From the NCBI GenBank assembly GCA_002104905.1, contig MCFE01000014.1, forward strand, positions 1-64,000: a stretch of 64,000 bases of DNA, given 5' to 3'. The stretch is from Basidiobolus meristosporus CBS 931.73. Lineage: Eukaryota; Basidiobolomycota; Basidiobolomycetes; Basidiobolales; Basidiobolaceae. Made by a program: the position numbers and the translations under genes. Under the pieces are notes generated by a model. It saw only the letters and a program-made list of their open reading frames with translations. It did not search any database and was not told where the DNA came from. Shown here one piece after another: positions 55,775-64,000 of this stretch (positions within the stretch are counted from its first letter, which is position 1; each line of letters opens with the position of its first letter).

Positions 55775-57486
55775 TTAGCCACTGTGCTCCAAAATGGGAG
55801 AATCAAGATATACTGACTCATGGGTTTCGGGAGTGTTTGGTGATGTTGGTGGTGTATGGGTCGTCTGTGGAGTGTCCTCATTTTTCTTGTCATTTCCTGC
55901 AAGCAGTGTACGACGACAGGTGGGGCAAGATCCATCCTGCTCCAACCAGGATCGAAGACACAAACTGATCAAGATGTTTCAGTACCATTTCAACAATTTC
56001 CTAGCTAGACTACACTCACCTGTGAAATAAATGACCACAGGGCAACTTTTTGGCAGAATCCATAGGCTCTCTACATATAGCGCAATCATCATTAAACTCC
56101 TTCAGCTCCTCCTTGGTGGCAGAAGTGTATCTATGAAAAGCAACATCAATTAGCTCTCAAAAGCTTGAGGTGTATGGCGTGTGTGCCCACCTTCGTTTGA
56201 GACTATTCATAGCCTGTCGATATGATCGATAGCCAGCTATTTTTTTACGAAGGTTGCTGAATACGCTGCGAATATTCAAGAACAAAACGGCATCGATCAA
56301 AGTAAAAGAGATGCCATGTAATGCCTAGGGGTATCATGGGCGTTAGGTGGATGAGGTAGGGCTGAGTTCAGCAAACATTACCATAATATGTAAATAGTGA
56401 CATAAAGTAGCAGCGAGGATCAGCGTATCAGTCACGAATTCTGTATAATACAGCCATATGCTTCTGGATTCGAAGTCCTCCTCGCTAGAAATCTCTCTCA
56501 ATTGGATGACATATTTGAAGAGTGTCTGAACTGTGTCTAAACATAGGGTAAAGCACTAGGTTCGGAGTCAGTAAATAGGTCTTGCTCATATTAACCGTTG
56601 GCGCACTCAATTACCTCGAACGTAAGAAGAAACACCATGGAGCGGAATACCAAGGTGCAGACAAAAATAAGCGCTACATCCAGGACTAGAATGGTCACCA
56701 GTAGTGTTAGAATCTTGATATGCTCTCCCATGGTAGATTCGGATGAAGCCGCCAACTAATAAATGGAAATGGGGGTAAATACATATTAAGGCTGTTACGG
56801 AGAGGTGCTCTCACTTACGTGCTCAAACCGATCACGACATAGCATGCTGAATATCCGAAGAAAGCCTAAAACAGTAAACCAAGCGGTCCAAATAAAGAGC
56901 TCCTCCCACTTCGGTTCTAGGATAGCACCCACAAAGACCACTTTAAACAATAAGAAGTTCAATAATCTGTCGTACATATGCTACATTTCCTCAATTGGTA
57001 AGTACGAACTCGGGCCTAGAGAGCGGAGCAGAGACGCTCATACCTGGCATTCGATCACTCTCAAATTTCCAAAGAAAAAACGAGTGATGACCTTTCCCAA
57101 CAAAATGAGAAGGCAGTAGATCATGTTGACAAAAATCTATATACAGGAATCAGGAAAGTTGTTGAACAGTCGCCGACCAGTTTGTATGTTGAAAAAATAC
57201 CAAAGTACACAGTCGCTCATATTTTAGAAAGTGCAGTAGCTGCTGTGTGGATGAATCGGGGGATATTTGAGCCACAAAGAACTTCGGAGAAGAGAGCTCT
57301 GTGTGTGAGGATTTCGCGTAGGTGTTGTAATCGCCTAATTTGCCAGAATGTTCAGCAACAGATGGTCAATTGAGCCAGCTCCGCGTCAAAAAATAAAGAG
57401 TTACCAATTTGATGATATGTGTAGGCAAGGGCAACTACAGTCGACGAAAGCGATAAAGTAAAGTAGGTTTTCAGGTCAACTGTCAT
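55775..57486 (-). CDS. AMFR: gp78/AMFR-like ER membrane RING ubiquitin ligase
   Basis: ER-associated degradation E3. Nine exons: 57405-57486, 57201-57334, 57044-57136, 56819-56980, 56615-56755, 56382-56555, 56191-56324, 56020-56130, 55775-55964; 406 residues. Several membrane segments, e.g. MIYCLLILLGKVI, LLNFLLFKVVFVGAIL, IKILTLLVTILVLDVALIFV. Amphipathic linkers match gp78 (WFTVLGFLRIFSMLCRDRFEH). RING of the C3H2C3 type: DDCAICREPM, KKLPCGHLFHSLC, LRSWLEQDGSCPTCRR. After the RING only about 40 Thr/Pro-rich residues remain, so the CUE, G2BR and p97-binding regions of animal gp78 are absent. The exact first two exons are less certain than the rest; Hrd1 is a second-best call. Confidence 0.88.
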
Positions 57487-58168
57487 GAGTGTTGACTATA
57501 CGCCAAAGGGATCCAGAAAGAAGATGGAGATTCGAGCTCTTTGCAGAATATTTAGTGCAGTTGAAATATACACATACAACGTGAGTAAGGCTCGCTGTAG
57601 TCACTTAATGCGAAAGAAATATAATATAAAGATAAAAAATACGAGAATTGAAACAACGGTTCGATCTCCCAGGAAACTACTCAATAAAATGATACAACAG
57701 AAAGGGTTTAAGGGTAGAATTAAGAATAGAACAAATAACAGATATGTATATCCCAATTAGGACAGTGCTTCTTCTGGAGTACACAGAGTTATCTGATTTG
57801 GGTCTATGTGCGGGTGTGCGGTTGCGGTTGATGGGCCGATGGGTGGGACATGCATTTGGCCATAAGCTCCTTCATATGGAATGAATATGTGGATGAAGGG
57901 TTTGACCCCGCTAGCTGCGCCACATCTTTCTCTGTATGCTATCACGTGTTGTTCTATTCAACGGGTGAATGGAATATTGTTCAACCTGGCCCGAATGATC
58001 TCATTTGCAAGCAACTGGGATTTTATTTGCTTTCGCGAAGGTTTTGCAATGAAGATTGTGCAGGGTGAATATTTGGCATTCTTGGACGAATTAACACTTA
58101 TATCAAAGCAAACTTGTAGACTCATTTGCCGTTCTGAATTGATTTAATATAAACTGTTATATGAGCCA
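57487..58168. other. Intergenic, nothing recognised
   Basis: AT-rich. Open frames at 57485-57760 (Lys/Arg/Asn-rich, low complexity) and 57850-58147 are not supported by motifs. Confidence 0.4.
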
Positions 58169-58861
58169 CTAAGATTGTCGACCAATAATTACTAACTGTT
58201 CCGCATTCAATATTTCCTTCTTCAGTCTATCGATTGCTTTTTCACAAGCTTGTATCTCTTGAAGCAAGAGATCAGTTTCGCTTGTGTTCAAGAGGTCTTC
58301 TAATGGTTGCGAACCCGCCTTATGCTCTTCTTTACTAGAAATGAGAATTATGGGTAAAAATATTGGCTAGTATAAGTACCTTTTGATAAAAACATCGCCT
58401 CTGAAAATCGCTCGATGCATTGAGCTGGAGCCTCGCGAACTACAAGTGGCCAGTTTTAGTGGGGAATTTTGGACTCCTGAGCTTTAAAATGCTCCTACGC
58501 TTCTTAAGGGACATGTAGAGGCCTTGTATTGAGCTACTATCGAGATCTCGAAATCTTGCAATAATCTTATCAATGTTTTGCTGATGTAGTTTGAGTAAGG
58601 CGGTACTTTCGTTATTTAAAATCTCTCTAACAAATGCTCAAGTTCAATAAGGGGAGGTTACATTTTCTAGTATGTTGTACCTAAGCGAGTTAAGCTCTGC
58701 TTTCGAGGCATTTTTTTGATACTCAAGTTGAGCACCAAGTGCAACTATCGAGTCAAAGTTATCTATATCCCTGTGCACTCACTACCTATCAGTTACTTCC
58801 TATAGATTCGAAGAAGTTGCACATACTTGCCAAGCTCTTGATTACTCTCTTTCGCAGACAT
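58169..58861 (-). CDS. Small coiled-coil protein of unknown family
   Basis: Rebuilt from five short exons: 58827-58861, 58662-58770, 58499-58622, 58380-58439, 58169-58329; 162 residues, all junctions in frame. The sequence is mostly helical with heptad-like Leu/Ile spacing, for example LRYNILENILNNES, LLKLHQQNIDKIIARFRDLD and LLLQEIQACEKAIDRLKKEI; no Cys/His cluster, signal or membrane segment. The split into small exons with short introns, and in-frame coding across all four, support a real gene. I do not recognise the family; small kinetochore, tethering or recombination-mediator proteins look alike at this level. It is divergent from the helicase gene (starts 286 bp apart). Confidence 0.6.
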
Positions 58862-59147
58862 AGTTAATTCAGGTAAAATGAATAATTGTACAGCAGTGTT
58901 TAGCTAAATAGTTGAGTCAAGAGATTATTACCAAGCTTTTCTATCCGTGATTACTATTAGTGGACTTAAGATTTGTCGTGGATTGAAATGCATCTGTTGT
59001 GAGTAATGCAAGTATCGAAAATTAGGGATTCTACATAAGATTCAATTCTCATTCATAATAACAATCAATATATTTGAATAATATCAAGGTGGTTAGTGAC
59101 AAGTATCATAAGTTAGAGTCGTTGCTTTCAACCTCACGTTAAAAGAT

Positions 59148-62100
59148 ATGAACTCTGATGAATTCATTGATTTTCCTTTCCCTCAAGGAATAGAATCAGA
59201 AGGTCCCTTCAACATGGTAGAGAAGCAATTGGACGAACCTAACCGCGAGCCCGAAAATATCCAGGCAATTGAGATGCCTGATAAAAACAAACTCGATAAC
59301 ATCTCCAGAGAGGGTATTGTTTCTCATCCTCCTAAATTTGGAGAGGACTCTCGAAACACTAGAGGCGATGATTTTAGTTTCCAGCCCACACCGCCCGTTG
59401 ATATCAATCATGTCGACGTGCATTCTGCCAGCTTCCCGACGATAGAGAGTGAGCCCATACAAGGAACTATTGCTTCTGAATACACACCTAGAGATTTAGG
59501 AAATTTTACCCCCTCGCCAAATCACAATGCTGCCTTCAACTTGATGCAATCAAGAGTTCTTAGCGATAGTTCCGAAGATTTCCAATTCCCCGTACCAACA
59601 ACTTCATACATTTCTAATCACAAAGGCTATGACTCAGCCAATTCCACCGATTCAAGAGCGTTCGACTCCACTCTATCAACGACGCATAGTACACCAACTC
59701 CCCATAGAAGTATAAACGATTACCAAGTCGTTTCCGAAAGTCCCAGCATTTTTGAGATATCTGACAACTCACTCTCGCACAACTCAACCCCTTCACGGGG
59801 TTATACTTATCCTTATGTAAATACCAACGGAGAAACTTCTGCCGGAGAGTACAGTGATGATTATGCCAAAGCTTTGGTAGATCTAACCCCGAGCTTACGT
59901 GCTGACAACATGGTGAATGACAGAAAGATGCAAAAACGTCGCCGCGAGGAAAGCCCTGATCAGGTCCAATACAACGCGGGTGGTGGAAGATCTAAGAGCA
60001 ATACCCAAGTCATTGACCTGACCGATGACACAGATGTCCCGGAGGTAATGCCATATCCGACAACAAGCAAGCGTCAAAGAGTGAGTATAATCAAGAATCA
60101 CAAGTAATCTATTTAGTGCCAAAGACTCAACATAGCCCAAATACTTGGTAGACCATCGCACATCCTAACCATCATGCAGATGAACACTTTAAGCCAAACC
60201 ACGACTTCCCAACACCGACTACGGTCTCCTCACAAGTAAACAGTGTTGGTTTCTATCTTGATCACGCGACTTCTAACTCCTGTTTCTTGAATCTTGATTT
60301 AGCAGAAGACACCGGTGTTCGTCGATTTGACGGCGTTAGATTCTGACGAGGAAACATTCACTCCTGTCTCGAGAGAGTCTACGGTATACAGAACTCCATT
60401 TAATCACGACAGTGCAGGTGTTTACAGACCAGCAGCCTCCTCTCAATTCACTCAGCATTCAACACTTGACCATAAGCCAAATCCATCTGCACACATGTCG
60501 CAGAACAAATTAATTTATGAGGAAGTATGCTATGGAATGATCAGATGTTTAGTTGTTACTAGCAGAAGGAAGCTGCAACCCAACACTTCTGACGTGATAG
60601 AAATCACTGACGACGACGACGACGACGATGACAACAAACTTGTTCTTTATCGTGACCGATCAAATCGACAAGACCCGAACTGCATCAAAGTGTGTTATAA
60701 GAAAGGTCAGGAGCTGGGATATCTTGAGCGAAGTAGCGCCAATGGTTTGGCTCCGTTAATAGACGCACGTCTTATCCGTACCGAAGGGTACCTGCCGCGC
60801 TTCGGTGCGAATTCTCATGCATTTGTTACAGCCATCAACGTATACTTGTACGGTAGACAGGAAACTGCGCAACTCGTCGGAAAGGGGTTATACGGCTCTG
60901 GATTACATATTTCTGAACCACAGGATTTCGTGCCAACCAGAACCTATATGAACCCTTTCAATAAGCAAGCGTTGCTGGTGGAGAACGTAGTGCCTTCTCA
61001 AACACCGGTCGATGTACTCTATCAATGGCTGGAAACGCCCATCGATCTCCCAGAGTTGGAACCTGATGATAGATTGATTCCTAAATTATACAAGCATCAA
61101 AAACAAGCGCTTTACTTTCTAACTGAGCGCGAAAGAATGGACAAAGCCGACCATGAATCGGGGAAATTCTCCGGTTCCTTATACAAAATAATTAGCGGTA
61201 AGCATGACAAGCAGGTGGTATACAAGCATCTGATAACCAACGAAGAAACGTACGAGAAACCTATTGAGCCTCGTGGCGGCCTGCTGGCTGATGATGTAGG
61301 GAGGATTACTTGACAGGTGTATCTAGTGACCATCACTCACCACGCTTTACTTGTAGATGGGGCTGGGTAAAACCATCTCTGTGATTGCTTTAATATTGAG
61401 TACTCATCGCAGAGTACAGGAGCCCGAGGATTATTTCTCCGAAAATGATCAAGATAGTGATGATGATTTTCAGCCACCAAAATCGAATGCCGAACTTGAG
61501 CTTGTATTGCCCAAACGGATCAATTCGGTACCGCCTGTCGAAGCACCCCGCGACAGAGATCTCGAGGATATGTATGTTCAATCCCAGGCTACGCTGATCA
61601 TTTGCCCGCTGTCTGTTGTCGCCAACTGGGAGGAGCAATTTTCGCTGCATGTCAAGAAGAACACCCTTTCTGTCTACGTTTATCATGGCAACAATCGAAA
61701 TACGAACCCTCGGGTTTTAGCCAAATATGTTGGTGATATCTATTTGATCTCTGTCACTTCAAAAACTAATCCCTCTGCTCACGAAGGATGTTGTGATAAC
61801 CACATACAACGTGTTAGCATTGGAGTATAGTAGGGTACGTAGCTCTCTCATACACGGGGAACGTTCATCCAACTCATAAATGATTCCCTAGAGTGAAAAG
61901 CACGGTACAAAATCGCCGTTACAAGAAGTGTGGTGGCTACGAATTGTACTGGTATGATAGACAGGCTGTTGTATCTTGCCTCGGCAAATGATCTAAGCGA
62001 TACGCTAAACAGGATGAAGCTCACGTAATCAAAGATTACTCTACTATTCAATCGAGAGCCGCGTGTAATCTATCAGCAGAAAGACGTTGGTGTCTGAGGC

Positions 62101-63976
62101 AAGCATATATAACACAAGAGGCTGTAGGTAACATAGGAATAACGTGAGTTTTATACTTGTATAGCGGAACGCCCGTACAGAACAAGATTGATGATCTGTA
62201 CAGCCTGGTTAAGTTTCTACAGATCTCACCATTGTGCGAGTTTCCACTATGGCAGCAGATTTTCTCCCGGCCATTGAAGAACAATGAAAACCTAGCAGTG
62301 CTTCGACTACAAACCTTGATGAAGTGTATCACGTTGAGAAGAGTGAAAACCCAAGAGTGCGATGGAAAACCAATCCTTCAACTTCCACCTAAGCGAGATA
62401 TCTTTGCATGGCTGGAGTTTTCCGAACCGGAGCAGAAGTTGTATGATATGGTGGCCAAAGAGGCCAAAGAGAAAGTGAACAAAATGCTAGATGCAGCAAA
62501 TCCGGTTAGCAGCGAATACCTGTTTATTCCATATATTCTCCAATCTTAATGCCGTGGCACTTTACCAGTTAAAGCAATACATGAACGTCCTACAGTGGAT
62601 CCTTAAGCTTCGACAGATTTGCGCCCATCATGGCCTATGTGACACTTCGGTATTGAATCTTGAGGTGAAAGGTATAGATGACGTCAAGTTGGATCCAAGG
62701 AGCACTGTACTGAGCTCAGATCCCCTCCTGTTCTAGATGATACCCAGTTGAAAGATAAGGCCGGCCTGCTGTTATCGATTCTGCGGGATTCCGGTGATGA
62801 TAAATGCCAATTTTGTTTCCAAGAGGCTGGCGATTTGCCATACCTGACCAAATGCGAGCATATGTAAGTATGGTATGATTGCTGAGCTCGAATGTCAATC
62901 TTATGCTGTGCTTTGTATAATACTAGATTTTGCCAGTCCTGTGCTACAAATCTGATTTTGGAGGATTTTGCCAAAGGGAAAACATGTCGTTTTTGTCCTG
63001 CCTGCGGTCTTGCATTAGCTAAAGCCGATGTAGTCCAAGTCCGAGGAGAGGAGGTACCCATCGAGGTGAGTACTGTACCGAGTCACCGTTGATGTTGCTG
63101 TTCATTTATTGACTTGGCTGTCTTTCTGAAGTCGACTCAGCCATGCAAACTTCGCCCTGGACTTCCGGAGCAAAGTACTAAGATCCAAGCACTAATCCAA
63201 GCACTTCAAACGCCTTCTCTCAACGATGAGGCGAACAAGGAGCACAAACCGGGAAGCATCAAAAGTGTAGTCTTCTCACAGTGGACTGGGATGCTGGACT
63301 TGATTGAGGTAGAGATGTTGTTTGTCCCCCTATTTCATACTCCGTCACTGAAGGATGTGGAAACTTAGGTTGCCTTGAAGGAGAACAACATCCAATTTGC
63401 AAGACTAGATGGTAAAATGACCCGAGTTCAACGATCGCTCAATATCGAGAAGTTTCGTGATAGTTCTCACGTGTCTGTCATATTGGTTTCCCTCAAGGCC
63501 GGTGGTGTTGGGTAAGGCTGTTCCATGAACGCAATATGCTGTCGTACGTTTAACTCTGTCTCTAACTTCCGATCGTTCCTTTCAAGCCTAAACCTAACCT
63601 CGGCACAACGGGTGTTTTTGATGGATCCTTATTGGTAAGCCTAAAGCAAGACCACAGCGACCGAGATTCCTACTAACTTACTGCTTCATGCTAGGAACCC
63701 CGCTGTTGAGAATCAGGCTATCGACCGAGTACATCGTCTGGGCCAGAAGTTCCCGGTGGAGGCGGTTCGGTTTATGATGAAGGTAATACCACATGCGCCC
63801 TTATTTCTCCGCACGTTTCTTATGGCATTGCAATACCCCGATAGAATTCGATCGAAGAAAAGATCTACGCCCTCCAGATGAAGAAAATCCAGTTGACGCA
63901 AATGACATTCCGCGAGAAGCCCGAAAACACAACACCCCAACAACGTCTCGAAGATATTCGATACTTATTCCAGTGA
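59148..63976 (+). CDS. RAD5: HLTF/Rad5-type HIRAN-SNF2-RING helicase with SUMO-binding motifs
   Basis: Sixteen exons: 59148-60080, 60152-60235, 60303-61295, 61357-61728, 61787-61834, 61892-61951, 62013-62098, 62165-62504, 62569-62671, 62737-62863, 62927-63065, 63132-63308, 63368-63510, 63587-63634, 63695-63782, 63845-63976; 1290 residues. The N-terminal half is disordered and has SUMO-interaction-like motifs (ALVDLTPSL, VIDLTDDTD, FVDLTALDSDEE, VIEITDDDDDDD). HIRAN domain: GMIRCLVVTSR, RQDPNCIKV, RFGANSHAFV. SNF2 motor: GGLLADDMGLGKTIS (Walker A), CPLSVVANWEEQ, DEAH, CLSGTPVQNKIDDLYSLVKF. An inserted RING (CQFCFQEAG, CEHIFCQSC, CPACG) follows, then the second motor lobe (VVFSQWTGMLDLI, SLKAGGVGLNL, IDRVHRLGQ). 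Expected role: PCNA polyubiquitination and fork remodelling in DNA-damage tolerance. Intron 7 is GC-AG. Confidence 0.93.
62099..62164 (+). other. GC-AG intron of the helicase gene
   Basis: Donor CTGAG|GCAAGC and acceptor TTGTATAG|C. Only this junction joins DEAH-box exon 7 (ERRWCL) to GTPVQNKIDD of motif III in frame. A GCAAG donor is the known rare consensus; the usual GT is absent at that position. Confidence 0.75.
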
Positions 63977-64000
63977 GGGGCACCTGTCTAAACCCTGTTT

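Noticed and set aside
57485-57760. 91-codon Lys/Arg/Asn-rich open frame
   Set aside because: Low-complexity AT-rich DNA overlapping the promoter of the gp78-like gene.
62569-62863. Apparent frameshift between helicase motor and RING exons
   Set aside because: A GTATAG...TTCTAG intron (62672-62736) restores the frame and fits a pyrimidine-rich acceptor, so no lesion is needed.
1-64000. CRISPR arrays, bacterial operons, phage or plasmid features
   Set aside because: No regularly spaced repeats, ribosome-binding sites or phage genes; introns and gene content are fungal.

Overview
The window is eukaryotic DNA from a filamentous, early-diverging (zygomycete-type) fungus. This is inferred from short GT-AG introns of about 45-100 bp in nearly every gene, fungal secreted enzymes, a lactate dehydrogenase of the kind known from Rhizopus, and gp78/AMFR-like and BAG6-like genes that yeasts and most Dikarya lack. 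I cannot name the genus; Mucoromycota or Zoopagomycota (including Basidiobolus/Conidiobolus relatives) all fit.

The window has two compartments. Positions 1 to about 31 kb are gene-poor, AT-rich and repetitive. They hold a lactate dehydrogenase; a tandem array of three secreted class-3 lipase genes, two of which share a one-base frameshift that removes the catalytic His; a long foldback element; a nearly complete but mutated Ty1/copia retrotransposon with 349-bp LTRs and a 5-bp target duplication; at least six further LTRs or LTR fragments of the same family plus older decayed ones; two secreted-protein genes (DUF3472-like and a double CBM19-like cysteine protein); and a U1 snRNA gene.

Positions about 32.7 to 64 kb are gene-dense and mostly housekeeping. 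In order they hold a forkhead transcription factor, tRNA adenosine deaminase (TAD1/ADAT1), a BAG6-like ubiquitin-like protein, DNA primase large subunit, an ankyrin-repeat protein, a FYVE-finger protein, ribosomal protein L12, proteasome lid subunit Rpn8, ribosomal protein L23 (with a one-base coding disruption), mitochondrial ATP synthase epsilon, snRNP SmD2, complex I NDUFS6, an EAPP-like zinc protein, TAF6, a gp78/AMFR-like membrane RING ligase, an unknown coiled-coil protein, and a 16-exon HLTF/Rad5-type HIRAN-SNF2-RING helicase whose N-terminal half carries several SUMO-interaction-like motifs. I rebuilt exons by hand from splice sites and reading-frame continuity; each total length was checked to be a multiple of three.

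Functionally, the right half is general cell machinery, but BAG6-like, gp78-like and Rpn8 genes belong to one route (capture of hydrophobic proteins, ER ubiquitination, proteasome), and U1 snRNA and SmD2 belong to one particle. The left half looks like a fast-changing zone where secreted enzymes duplicate and decay among retroelements.
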